Shown piece after piece: positions 1 through 12,800 of a stretch of DNA of 64,000 nucleotides (the first letter of the stretch is position 1; each line of letters starts with the position of its first letter). The stretch lies in NCBI GenBank assembly GCA_024500155.1, contig CM044862.1, forward strand, positions 45,952,001 through 46,016,000. The letters run 5' to 3'. The DNA comes from Chenopodium formosanum. Taxonomy: Eukaryota > Streptophyta > Magnoliopsida > Caryophyllales > Amaranthaceae. Made by a program: the position numbers and the translations under genes. The notes beneath the pieces are model-generated. The model had not been told where the DNA came from. It did not search any database and worked only from the letters and a program-made list of their open reading frames with translations.

Positions 1-3000
1 TAAACAAATCTTTTTAGATCGAAATAAATCAAACACATTCAAACATAGCTTTTTCAATCAAATGAAAGTCAAACACATTCAAACAAAGATTTTGAATCAA
101 ATGAAAGTCAAACACATTCAAACAAAGCTTTTTGTATCAAATGAAAGTCAAACACATTCAAACAAATCTTTTTAGATCGAAATAAAGTCAAACACATTCA
201 AACATAGCTTTTTCAATCAAATGAAAGTCAAACACATTCAAATAAAGTTTTTAAATCAAATGAAAATAAAAAACTTTCAAAAAAAGCTTTTTAAATCACA
301 TGAAAATTTAATACAATCAAATAATTCTTTTGTAATCGAAAAAACGTAAAACACATTCAAACAAATCTTTTTGAATAAGAAGAAAGTCAAACACATTCAA
401 AGAAGCTTTTTGAATCAAATGAAAGTCAAACACATACAAATAAATCTTTCAAAATCAAATGAAAGTCAAACACATTCAAACATAGATTTTTAAATCAAAC
501 GAATGTCAAACATATTTAAACAAATCTTTTTAAATCATATGAAAGTCAAACACATTCAAACGTAGCTTTTTGAATTAAATGAAACTCAAACACATTCAAA
601 CAAAGCTTTTTGAATCAAATGAATGTCAAACACATTCAAATAAATCTTTTTGAATAGAAATAAAGTCTAACACATTCAAACAAAGCTTTTTAGATCAAAT
701 GAAAGTCAACTGAATTAAAACAAAGCTTTTTGAATCAATTAAAAGTCAAACACATTTAAACAAATCTTTTTGGATTGAAATATAGTTTAACACATTCAAA
801 CAAAGCTTTATTGATCAAAGAAAAGTCAACCACATCTAAATTATTCATTTTAAATCGAAAAAAGTAAAAACACATTCAAACAAAGCTTTTTGAATCAAAA
901 GAAAGTTAAACACATTCAAACAAAGTTTTTTTGAATCAAAATGAAAGTCAAACAAATTAAAACAAAGCTTTTTGAATCAAATGAATGTCAAATACATTTA
1001 AATAAATCTTTTTGAATCGAAATAAGGTCAAACACATTCAAACAAAGCTTTTTAAATCAAATGAAAGTCAAACACATTCAAACAAAGCTTTTTGAATCAA
1101 ATGAAATTTAAACACATTCAAAGAAATCTTTTTTTGATCAAAATACATTCAAACACATTCAAACAAAGCTTTATGAATAAAAGGAAAGTCAAACACATTC
1201 AAACAATTCTATTTGAATTGAAAAAAAGTTAAAACACATTCAAACAATGCTTTTTTAATCAAAAGAAAGTCAAACACATTCAAACAAAGTATTTTGAATA
1301 AAATGAAAGTCAAACACAATGAAACAAATCTTTTTAAATCATATGAAATTCAAACACATTCAAACATAGCTTTTTTAATCAAATGAAAGTCAAACACATT
1401 TAAACAAAGATTTTGAATCAAAATGAAAGTCAAACACATTCAAATAAATCTTTTTGTATCGAAATAAAGTCAAACACATTCAAACAAATCATTTTAAACC
1501 ATATGAATGCCAAACACATTCAAACATAGCTTTTTGAATCAAATGAAAGTGAAACACAATTAAACAAAACTATTTTAATCAAATGAAAGGCAAACACATT
1601 CAAACAAATCTTTTTAGATCGAAATAAAGTAAAACAAATTCAAACAAAGCTCTAAGAATCAAAAGAAAGTCAAACACATTCAAACAAATATTTTTAAATC
1701 ATATGAAAGTGAAACACATTCAAACATAGCTTTTTGAATCAAATGAAAGTCAAACACATTCAAACAAAGATTTTTGTATCAAATGAAAGTCAAACACATT
1801 TAAACAAATCTTTTTAGATCGAAATAAAGTCAAACACATTCAAACATAGCTTTTTCAATCAAATGAAAGTCAAACACATTCAAATAAAGTTTTAGAATCA
1901 AATAAAAATAAAAAACGTTCAAAAAAAGCTTTTTAAATCAAATGCAAATTAAATACATTCAAATAATTCTTTTTTAATCGAAAAAAGTAAAATACATTCA
2001 AACAAAGCTTTTTGAATCAGAAGAAAGTCAAACACATTCAAACAAGCTTTTTGAATCAAATGAAAGTCAAACACATACAAATAAATCTTTCAAAATCAAA
2101 TGAAAGTCAAACACATTCAAACATAGCTTTTTAAATCATATGAAATTTAAACACATTCAAACATAGCTTTTTGAATTAAATGAAAGTCAAACACATTTAA
2201 ACAAAGATTTTGAATCAAATGAAAGTCAAACACATTCAAACTAAGCTTTTTGTATCAAATGAAAGTCAAACACATTTAAACAAATCTTTTTAGATCGAAA
2301 TAAAGTCAAACACATTCAAACATAGCTTTTTCAATCAAATGAAAGTCAAACACATTCAAATAAAGTTTTAGAATCAAATAAAAATAAAAAACGTTCAAAA
2401 AAAGCTTTTTAAATCAAATGCAAATTAAATACATTCAAATAATTCTTTTTTAATCGAAAAAAGTAAAATACATTCAAACAAAGCTTTTTGAATCAGAAGA
2501 AAGTCAAACACATTCAAACAAGCTTTTTGAATCAAATGAAAGTCAAACACATTCAAATAAAGTTTTTTAATTAAATGAAAATAAAAAACGTTCAAAAAAA
2601 GCTTTTTAAATCAATTGAAAATTAAATACAAAAAAATAATTCTTTTTTAATCAAAAGAAAGTTAAACATATTCTAACAAAGTTTTTTGAATCAAATGAAA
2701 ATCAAATACATTCAAAAAAGCTTTGTGAATTAAATGAAAGTCAAACACATTCAAATAAATCTTTTTAAATCGAAATACAGTAAAACACATTCAAACAAAG
2801 ATTTTTGAATCAAATGAAGGTCAAACACATTCAAACAGAGCTTTGTGAATCAATTGAAAGTCAAACACATTCAAATAAATCTTTTTGAATCGAAATAAAG
2901 TCAAACGCTTTTAAACACAACTTTTTGAATCAAATGAAAGTCAAACACATTCAAACAAGCTTTTTGAATCAAATGAAAGTCAAACACATTCAAACAAAGC

Positions 3001-6000
3001 TTCATGAATCAAATTAAAGTCAAACACATTCAAATAAATCTTTTTGAATCGAAATAAAGTCAAACGCTTTTAAACACAACTTTTTGAATCAAATGAAAGT
3101 CAAACACATTCAAACAAGCTTTTTGAATCAAATGAAAGTCAAACACATTCAAACAAAGCTTCATGAATCAAATTAAAGTCAAACACATTCAAACAAAGTT
3201 TTTGAATCAAATAAAAGTCAAACACATTCAAGCAAATCTTTTTAAACGATATGAAACACATTCAAACAAATCTTTTTGAATCAAATGAAAGTCAAACACA
3301 TTTATATAAATCTTTTAAAATCGAATTAAAGTCAAACACATTTAAACAAAGCTTTTCAAATCAAATGAAAGTCATACACATTCAAACAAATCCTTTTAAA
3401 TCAAATGAGAGTCAAACACATTCAAACAAATAGTTTTAAATCATAAGAAAGTCAAACACATTCAAACATGGCTTTTTGAATTAAATGAAAGTCAAACACA
3501 TTCAAACAAAGATTTTTGAATCAAATTAAAGTTAAACACATTCAAATAAAGTTTTTGAATCAAATGAAAGTCAAACACGTTCAAACAAATCTTTTTAAAC
3601 CATATAAAACATATTCAAACAAAGCTTTTTTAATCAAATAAAAGGCAAACACATTTATATAAATCTTTTTAAATCGAATTAAAGTCAAACACATTGAAAC
3701 AAAACTTTTTAAATCAAATGAAAGTCAATCACATTCAAACAGAGCTTTGTGAATCAAATGAAAGTCAAACACATTCAAACAAAACTTTTTGAATCAAAAG
3801 AAATTTAAACACATTTAAACAAATCTTTTTAGATCAAAATACAGTCAAACACATTTAAATATAGCTTTATGAATCAAAAGAAAGTCAAACACATTGAAAC
3901 AATTCTTTTTGAATTGAAATAAAAAATTAATCACATTAAAAAAAAAAAAAGCTTTTAGAATCAAAAGAAAGTCAAACACATTCAAACAAAGTTTTTTGAA
4001 TCAAATGAAAGTCAAACACATTCAAACATAACTTTTTAAATCATATGAATATCAAACACATTCAAAAATAGCTTTTTAAATTAAATGAAAGTAAAAAACA
4101 CTCAAATAAAGCTTTTGAATCAAATGAAAGTCAAACATATTCAAACAAATCTTTTTAGATCGAATTAAAGTCAAACACATTCAAACAAAGCTTTAAGAAT
4201 CAAAAGAAAGTCAAACACATTCTAACAATTCTTTTCAAATCGAAAAAAAAAGTAAAACACATTCAAACAAAGTTTTTTTAATCAAAGGAAAGTTAAACAT
4301 ATTTAAACAAAGGTTTTTGAGTCAAATGAAAGTCAAACAAGTTCAAATAATTTTTTTTAAATCAAAAGAAAGTCAAACACATTCAAACAAAGCTTTTTGA
4401 ATCAATAGAAAGTCAAACACATTCAAACAAAGCTTTGTGAATCAAATGAAAGTCAAACGCATTCAAACAAAGTTTTTTGAATCAAATGAAAGTTAAACAC
4501 ATTCAAACAAGCTTTTTGAATCAAATGAAAGTCAAACACATTCAAACAAATCTTTTAAAATCAAAATAAAGTCAAACACAAAAAAAACATAGTTTTTTTA
4601 ATCAAAAGAAATTCAAAAACATTCAAAGAAAGCTTTTTGAAGGAAATTAAAGTCAAACACATTCAAATAAATCTTTTTGAATCGAAATAAAGTTAAACAC
4701 ATTCAAACAAAGCTTTTTAAATCGAATGTAAGTCAAACACATTCAAACAAAGCTTTTTGAATCAAATGAATTGAAACACATTCAAACAAATCTTTTTGGA
4801 TCGAAATATAGTCAAACACATTCAAACAAAGCTTTATGAATCAAAAAAAATTCAAACAATTCTCTTTAAATCGAAAAAAAGTAAAAACACATTCAACCAA
4901 AGCTTTTTGAATTAAAAGAAAGATAAACACATTCAAACAAAATTTTTTGAATCAAATGAAAGTCAAACACATTCAAACAAATCTTTTCAAATCATATGAA
5001 AGTGAAGCGTATTCTAACATATCTTTTTGAATCAAATGAAAGTCAAACACACTAAAACAAAGCTTTTTGAACAAATGAAAGTCAAACACAATCAAACAAA
5101 TCTTTTTAGATTGAAATACAATCAAACACATTCAAACAAAGCTTTATGAATCAAAAGATAGCAAACATATTATAACAATTCTTTTTGTATCGAAAAAACG
5201 TAAAACACATTCAAACAAAGATTTTTTAATCAAAAGAAATTTAACACATTTAAACAAAGCTTTTTGAATCAAATGAAAGTCAAACACATTCAAACAAATA
5301 TTTTTAAATTATATGAAAGTCAAACACATTCAAACAAAGCTTTTTGAATCAAATGAAAGTTAAACACATTCAAAAAAAGCTTTGTGAATTAAATGAAAGT
5401 CAAACACATTTAAATAAATCTTTTGAAATAGAAATAAAGTGAAACACATTCAAACAAAGCTTTTTGAATCAGATTACTTTCAAACACATTCAAACATATC
5501 TTTTTAGATCGAAATTCAGTCAAACACATTCATACAAAGCTTTTTAAAATAAATGAAAGTCAAACACATTCAAACAAAGCTTTTTGAATCAAAAGAAAGT
5601 CTAACACATTCAAACAAAGATTTTTGAATCAAATAAAAGCTCAAGACATTCAAACAAATCTTATTAAATCATATGAAAGTCAAACACATTCAAACATAGC
5701 TTTTTGAATCAAATGAAAGTTAAACAAATTCAAGCAAAGCTTTTTGAATCAAATAAGAGTCAAACACTTTAAAATAAATCTTTTTAAATCGAAATAAAGT
5801 CAAACACATTCAAACAAAGCTTTTTGAATCAAATGAAGGTCAAACACATTCAAACAGAGCTTTGTGAATCAACTGAAAGTCAAACACATTCAAATAAATA
5901 ATTTTGAATCGAAATAAAGTCAAACGCTTTCAAACACAACTTTTTGAATCAAATGAAAGTCAAACACATTCAAACATAGCTTTTTGAATCAAATGAAAGT

Positions 6001-6700
6001 TAAACAATTTCAAACAAACCTTTTTGAATCAAATATGAGTTAAACACATTCAAATATAACTTTTTGAATCGAAATAAAGTCAAACACATTCAAACAAAGC
6101 TTTTTGAATCAAAAGAAAGTAAAACACATTCAAGCAAAGCTTTTTGAATTAAATGAAAATCAAACACGTTTAAACAAATTGTTTTGGATTGAAATACAGT
6201 CAAACACATTCAAACAATACTTTTTGAATCAAAAGAAAGTCAAACACATTCAAACAAAAGTGTTTGAAATAAATGAAATTCAAACACATTCAAACAAAGC
6301 ATTTTTAATCAAATGAAAGTCAAATACATTCAAACAAAGCTTTTTGAATCTAATGAAAGTCAAACACATAGAAACAGTGCTTTATGAATCAAATGAAAGT
6401 TAAACACATTCAAACCAAACTTTTTGAATCAAATGAAATTCAAACACATTCAAACTTATCTTTTTAGATCGAAATTCAGTCAAACACATTCAAACAAAGC
6501 TTTTTAAATCAAATGAAAGTCAAACACTTTCAAACAAAGCTTTTTGAATCAAAAGAAAGTCAAACACATTCAAACAAATCTTTCAAAATCAAATAAAAGT
6601 CAAACACTTTCAAACAAAGCTTTTTGAATCAAAAGAAAGTCAAACACATTCAAACAAATCTTTCAAAATCAAATAAAAGTCAAACACATTCAAACATATC
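1..6700. repeat. 40-bp AT-rich satellite array, block 1
   Basis: Head-to-tail array with a 40-bp period, roughly 167 monomers. The core reads aaagtcaaacacattcaaac followed by aaagctttttgaatcaaatg. At least three monomer types are interspersed: A has AAAGCTTTTTGAATCAAATG, B has AAATCTTTTTgAATCGAAATA, and C has AATTCTTTTTGAATCGAAAAA followed by GTAAAACAC. Small indels shift the register locally. Local multimers are visible: a block near 1881-2060 recurs 476 bp later (about 12 monomers), and one near 2956-3000 recurs 159 bp later (4 monomers). Short open frames inside, such as 3251-3433 and 6104-6316, are by-products of the repeat. The array is cut at 6700 by the LTR of copy 1. Confidence 0.95.
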
Positions 6701-7190
6701 AGTTTAGGGTATTTTTACCCTGCCACGTGGCCCAATCAGAGGGTGACACGTGTCAGCCTCAGATTGGTCCAAAATGGACCAATCCCTATTTGACACGTGT
6801 CATTCCAGAAATAAAAGAGAAAAGGCGGCCTTCAGGCCCAAATCCCGAGAAAGCCGGAATACGACGCAACCCACCAATGATTAGGGTTCAGTGACCTAAT
6901 CAGGGGCAATTCCCAATGACCCTATAAATAGGGAGATGTCCCTCATTTTGAGGAAATGTTTTACGATTGATTACGACTGCATTCTCTTACACCAGAGAAA
7001 CACCTGAGCTTGGAATCCGAGCAGATACTCACCTAAATTTCCGTTCACTTTATCCCGTTTCAAGTTATTAACTTGTGCGTTAGAGGCGGAGCACCACCCA
7101 ACAGGTGGCCCCGTTTGTTTTGCAGGTTCAACTCTTCCCGGATCAGTCTTTGTGTTGTAACTCTCCCGAGGGACAAAAACACCCAAAACA
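6701..7190 (+). repeat. 5' LTR of copy 1 (490 bp)
   Basis: It matches the other four LTRs in the window end to end. The first base of the usual TG is mutated to A (agtttagggta), while the end is intact (acacccaaaaca). U3 holds three CACGTG cores (6724-6729, 6747-6752, 6794-6799), a near-perfect inverted repeat ATTGGTCCA/TGGACCAAT (6763-6783), and a TATA box TATAAATA at 6923-6930. It has several private changes, for example gtggccccgtttg where all other copies read gtgtctccgttgg. Confidence 0.95.
6923..6930 (+). promoter_or_regulatory. LTR TATA box, copy 1 5' LTR
   Basis: TATAAATA, in the context cctataaataggg, is conserved in all five LTRs (also 17829-17836, 20987-20994, 31849-31856, and 59975-59982 on the minus strand). 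It lies downstream of the three CACGTG motifs and is the expected core promoter for the genomic transcript. Confidence 0.75.
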
Positions 7191-7192
7191 TT

Positions 7193-7210
7193 TGGCGCCG
7201 TCTGTGGGGA
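7193..7210 (+). other. Primer binding site, copy 1
   Basis: TGGCGCCGTCTGTGGGGA starts two bases after the LTR terminus. The TGG start and position are as expected for pairing with the 3' CCA end of a tRNA. A tRNA-Arg primer, used by related Ogre/Tat elements, is likely but is recalled rather than checked. The gag ATG follows only 13 bases later, so the leader is very short. Confidence 0.8.
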
Positions 7211-7223
7211 GAGTACCTCGAAG

Positions 7224-9801
7224 ATGGTTCAAGAGTCTGCACCCCCAAACCGTCTGGGCGAAGACCCAGAAGTCTTTACAGACCATGAGGAGGATGAGGA
7301 TCCTCAGGTCGAAACCTCTACAGCCGAGGACGTCTCTCTAAGAGTTAAGCGCATCCGGCCTAGAGAGACTCTGGAGCGGGGTGCCACCCAGGCGGGTCCA
7401 AGCAGACCTACTGGGCAGCCGAAAGGGGCAACCCAAACGGCAGCTGGATCAGCCCCAGTCACCCGAGACGAACTCATGAGGTTCATGACGAGTTTCAAGG
7501 GTGAAATTAAAGAGCTGATCACCAAAAGCAGGGCTGGCCCAAGTAAAGGCCAGTCGGCGAAGAAGACTCCTCCAGAAAAGGGGAAGTCAGTCAGAAACCG
7601 ACAGCCTACTCCCCATCCAAAGGAGAAGGCAGCCGGGACCATTGATTGGTCAAAAATTCTCCTTCCTGGGGGAAACACTAATAACCCTTTGCCGGCCTCA
7701 TCAGCCGGTGAGAAGTAAAAAATCAACTCTCGATGCCCGGGAAATCATTAACCGGAAGAGAAATCAATCGCTGTCTGAGTCGGCTTCAACGTCGAACTTT
7801 CCGGACAGCTTCAACAATATTTCTGCAGGGAGTACACCCTCCTTGCATGAGAGTCAAACAGGCGGTAATACCGTCCATTCTGGCCCTCATATGATTGGAA
7901 ATGTACCGTATGTGCCTACTCAGGCTTACGGACAGTATTCTCCTCACTTCATGCAGCCAGCCTTCTTTGGAGGTCAGGCGGCATATCCAAATGTCCAGCC
8001 ATTGGACTGGCAGCTTCGACTGCTGCGCCTGGGTGAACAACCTTCTGCGTTCACTTGGGAGATAACCGAGGTGGCTCAGCTGGCCAAGGTTAAGAATGTG
8101 TTGGTTGGTACCTATGATGGTACCACCAATCCAGAAGACCACCTCATGGCTTACACCAACCTCATGTATCTGCAGGGGTTGGATGATGCCACTTGGTGTC
8201 GGTGCTTTCCGGCTACATTGAAGGGCATCGCCCAACAATGGTTTGGCAACCTGCCAGCCGGGTCTATAGACAGCTTCAGGAAGCTTGCCTTCTTGTTTGC
8301 TTCCAACTTCTCAATGAACATCCCTGCTAAAAAGACAAGCCTTGATTTGAGCACTGTTAAGCAGGGAGAGAGAGAAGGGTTGCGCTCATATGTCAGGCGG
8401 TTCAACCTGATCAGAATTCAGATTCAGGGACTGTCTGATGAGGTAGCTTTTACAGACTTTTTTAAAGGTCTGAGAGACGGGTCGACCTTTAAGTTCGACC
8501 TAGTCAGAAAAGGGGCTTTCACCCTACAGGCGGCCCTGAGGGAGGCGGAAAGCTACATTCAAGCTACCGACCTCTGCTCGCCTGGTAGCCAGTCAGACTC
8601 CAAGAAGTCTGACAAACAGAAAGACAGTCGGTCAGCTCAGCCTGCTAAAAACAAAGAAGAGAGCAAGAAAAGAAAAGAAGTCTGGGCGGTTACTGACTCT
8701 GACCAGCCGTCCTAGAAGAAAAAGAAAGAATTTAAACCGTACGTCCCCAAGTACGAGTTTAATAAAGACTGCAACTCCATCTTCATGGAGGTAAAGGACC
8801 GGTTGTCCATTGAGAAGCCGAATCCTATGAAGAATTCTGTCCAGTCACGGAACAAGAATAAATTCTGTCAGTTCCATGAGGAGGTCGGCCATGACACCAA
8901 CGACTGCTTCAGTCTTCAGCGTGCGTTGGACCGTCTGGCTGACAAAGGGTTGTTGAAGTCCTACATTTCTAAGTCCCCAACCGGGGCAAAAAAGAAAAAC
9001 AAGGGTCAGTCCTCCAAGACTACCCCCCAGCCTGCTAGTAGCTCGGATACCGATAAGGAGCTGGTCTACACTATAGCAGGCGGGTTCTCATGTGGTGGCC
9101 CTACCATCCGGGGCACCAAGAGCCTTCTTCGAAAGATGGACAAAGATGATGATGAGCAGGCGGAAGCCAGCTCCTCCTTCCCAGACGTCTTGATAACTGA
9201 GAAGGATAGGGGCAGCGTCCGCCGCCCGCATGATGACCCGGTGGTCATTGAATGTAAGGTTGCCAACCAACTGGTTGGACGGATCCTTATTGACACCGGC
9301 AGCTCATCAGACATCATCAGCCTCCGCTGCCTGCAAAAGCTGAAATACAACGTCAGCAGCATGCATCCGGTCACCCACCCCTTGGTTAGTTTTGGGGGTG
9401 GGATGGTCTACCCAGCCGGGAGAATTGATTTACCCATCCGGCTGGGAGAGAAAGGCCAGGGTCGACATATTGTCGTCAGATTCTTGGTCGTTGAGGAGTT
9501 GACCGCCTATAACATCATTCTTGGCAGGCCAACCCTCAACGTAGCCAAGGCAGTAATCATCCCTTCCCTGATGCTCATCAAGTATGAGAGGGATGACGGC
9601 TCTGTTGGTTCCTTGAATGGGGATCAGAAGACGGCCCGAGAATGTTATCTCTCAACCGTCCGAGATACCGTGGCCCCAGGCGGTCAGGAACCTATAGACC
9701 TTGACAACGTCAAGGATGCTGACCCAGCTCCTGCCCCATCAGCAGCCGGAAAGAAAAGAAAGGCTCCTCTGCTGGTGGAGGTGAAAAAAGAGAAAAAATA
9801 G
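7224..9801 (+). pseudogene. gag-protease region, copy 1
   Basis: Gag and aspartic protease of the polyprotein. It starts at ATG 7224 (MVQESAPPNRLGEDPE). A one-base insertion near 7691-7696 relative to copy 2 breaks the first frame; the capsid part continues in another frame to TAG 8713-8715. The same frame stays open after that stop. It carries the zinc knuckle CX2HX4HX4C (CQFHEEVGHDTNDC, 8866-8907), then the protease active site DTGSS (from 9292) and the family motif NIILGRPTLN. It ends at TAG 9799-9801, followed in frame by CAA TCA CTG. Both stops are shared with copy 2, so they predate this insertion. The frameshift is private. It is assigned from motifs, and the exact gag/protease cleavage point is unknown. 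Confidence 0.88.
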
Positions 9802-12800
9802 CAATCACTGGCCGGTGAACGGTCAGATGAGCTCCGTCCCCAACCGGCTGGCGAAAGCATTGATCTCGTTCTGGATGACAGCCGTCCAGAACGTACTGTT
9901 AAGGTTGGGACGGTTGCTCATGCTACCTTGGGTGCAAGCTTGCACCTTCTGTTGAAAGATTTCAAAGACATTTTTGCCTTTGAAGTGGAAGAGATGCCAG
10001 GCGTCAGCCCGGATCTTGCTGTCCACAAACTCGCCGTGGACCCCAAAAAGAAGCCCATCCGGCAAAAGAAAAGAAACCATGGCGAGGAAAGAAGTCAGGC
10101 GGCAGCTGCGAAGTCAAAAAGCTGTTGGATGCTGGGTTCATTCGGCCTTGTAATTTCCCTGACTCGGTGGCCAATGTAGTCCTTGTGAAGAAACCGAATG
10201 GGACCTGGCGCATGTGTATTGATTACACAGACCTCAACAAGGCGTGTCCAAAGGACAGTTATCCGCTTCCAAAGATCGACAGTCTGGTCGATTCTACAGC
10301 CGGTCACGCCTTGATGAGCTTTATGGATGCCTACTCCGGCTTCCATCAAATACCCCTGTGGAAGAAAGGCCAAGAGAAGACGGCCTTCGTCACTGATCAG
10401 GGGCTATTCTGTTATACTGTGATGCCGTTTGGCTTGAAAAATGCGCCTGCCACTTTCCAACGGATGATTAATACGGTCTTCATTAATCAGATTGGGAGGA
10501 ATGTGGAGGCATACATTGATGACATGATAGTCAAATCCAAGCTACAGACGGATCACCTTGCTGATCTCCGAGAAACGTTCACCACCCTCAGGCGGCATAA
10601 GGTTATGTTAAATCCTAAGAAATGTGTCTTTGGTGTTGAGTCTGGGAAGTTTCTCGGTTTCCTGATTGATCAAAGGGGGATAGAGGCTAACCCCGAAAAG
10701 ATACAGGCGGTGATTGACATGAAGTCACCCCGCTCTGTCAGGGAAGTTCAGAGACTCACCGGTTGTCTGGCCGCCCTGGGAAGGTTCCTCAGTCGGTCAG
10801 GTGACAAATGCCTTTACTTCTTCCAAGCAATCAGGAAGAAAACCAGATTTGAATGGGGGAATGACGCTGAGGCGGCGTTCCAGTGGTTGAAAGAGCATTT
10901 ACATTCTCTGCCTAGGTTGGTCAGTCCTTTGCCTAGGGAGACGTTGTACATGTACTTAGCCGTCTCAGACCATGCCCTCAGTGCCGTTCTCCTTGCTGAG
11001 CGAGACGGCGTGCAGCTCCCGGTTTACTTCATTAGCCATGTTCTTAAAAATGCTGAGCTCCGGTACCCCATGGTTGAAAAATTTGGTCTTGCTTTGTACA
11101 TGGCATTCAAAAAATTGAAGCCTTACTTTTTGGCACATCCGGTGGTGATTTACACGGACCAGCCACTTAAGCGGCCAATGTCTACCTTGGACTCATCCGG
11201 GAGAATGTTGAAATGGGCTATTGAAATGCAGAGCCTTGAAATCACTTACGAACCAAGAAAGGCAGTGAAAGGTCAGGCGTTTGCCGACTTCATTGTGGAA
11301 ATGACTCGTCCGGTGGCTCCGGATAATCTTGATCAGGTTTGGAAAGTGTACGTAGACGGGAGCTCTACAAAGAACGGCTTCAAGTGTAATTTATGAATCT
11401 CCTGAAGGAGACAGATTTGAGTATGCACTACGCTTCAAGTTTCAGGCCTCTAACAATGAGGCGGAATATGAAGCCCTGCTAGCCGAAATTCGCATGTGTA
11501 AGGCGGCAGGGGCCATAAAAATTGACGCCTATTCTGATTCTCAATTGGTTGTTAGCCAGTATGAGGGAAGTTATGAAGCTACCCCTCCGGCTATGATAAA
11601 ATATCTTCAGGCAGTCAAAGAGGAGGCTGGGGCACTTGAGGAATTCCGGATGAACCAAGTGCCTAGGTATGAAAATAACCAGGCGGATGCGTTGTCAAAA
11701 CTGGCATCTTCCGCCTGCCATGATACGCCTCGGTCTGTCTTTTGGGAAGTTCTAGAAAAGAGAAGCATCAATGAAGATCCCTGGAGTTTTGGACCGAAGC
11801 TCTACCTGGATGGATGGCATCCGGACTTATCTCTCAGACGGCACACTTCCTGATTCGCCACAGGAGGCAGCCGTCCTGAAGAAGCGAGCTGCAAGCTTTG
11901 AGTTGAGAAATGGAGAGCTCTTCAAGGCAGGGTTTCTTAAGCCTCTGTTGAAGTGTGTCACCCCAGAAAAAGGGAAAGAAGTTCTCGAAGACTTGCACTT
12001 AGGGTTCTGCGCCTCCCACATAGGCGGCAGGTCCCTAGCTGTCAGAGCCAGACGACATTACTTTTGACCCACTCTTGAGGCAGACGCCAAGGAATTGGTG
12101 AAAAAATGTGACAAGTGCCAAAAGTTTGGAAAGCTTATTCATCGTCCAGCTACTGATCTGACGGCCATCCACAGCCCAATCCCGTTTGCAAAATGGGGCA
12201 TGGACATTCTAGGTCCTTACACGCCTGCTCCAGGCGGAAAGCGATATATCTTAGGGGCTGTGGATTACTTCACCAAGTGGGTTGAGGCCGAGGCGGTTAA
12301 AAACATCAAGACCTCAGACGTAATCTCCTTCATCTGGAAGAACATTATCACCCGGTACGGGGTACCCATGTCTATGGTTTTTGATAATGGTCCTCAATTT
12401 GAGACGCCTCAGCTAAAAACTTGGTTGGGAGATCAGGGGATCTCAAGCTATTTCGCATCTGTTGGCCGGCCCCAAGCAAACGGCCAAGTTGAAGCTTTCA
12501 ACAAACTCATCTCAGACGGCATTAAAAAGAAAATAGAAAGAGCTGGTAGCTTATGGGCAGAAGAATTAATCCATGTCCTGTGGGCCATCCGGACAACAGC
12601 GAAAGGGGCAACTAGTGAAACCCCATTTCTCATGGTTTACGGCGCTGAAGCCATCTTGCCCATCGAACATTACGAGCCGACCCTCAGAGTCATGTTGTAT
12701 GATGAAGAGGCAAACTGGGAAGTAATGCGACTGGCATGGGATTCACTCCCAGAACGCCGGGGCTATGCCGCCTTGCGTCATGAGATTTACCGTCTGAGAA

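Noticed and set aside
3251..3433. Open frames of about 60-90 codons inside the satellite (also 6104, 39677, 40800, 41501, 46974, 47814, 54006)
   Set aside because: Three 40-bp monomers make 40 codons, so a frame recurs by periodicity. The translations are just the repeat (KHIQTKLFESNESQTHSNK), with no start or selection signal.
1..6700. CRISPR-like appearance of regularly spaced short repeats
   Set aside because: There are no unique spacers, the whole 40-bp unit repeats, and the surrounding sequence is a plant nuclear genome with retrotransposons.
7304..9374. Minus-strand frames opposite gag and protease (such as 7304-7726, 7786-8238, 9066-9374)
   Set aside because: Shadows of the sense gag-protease frame, without motifs or promoter. 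Unlike the true antisense gene, they show no independent structure.
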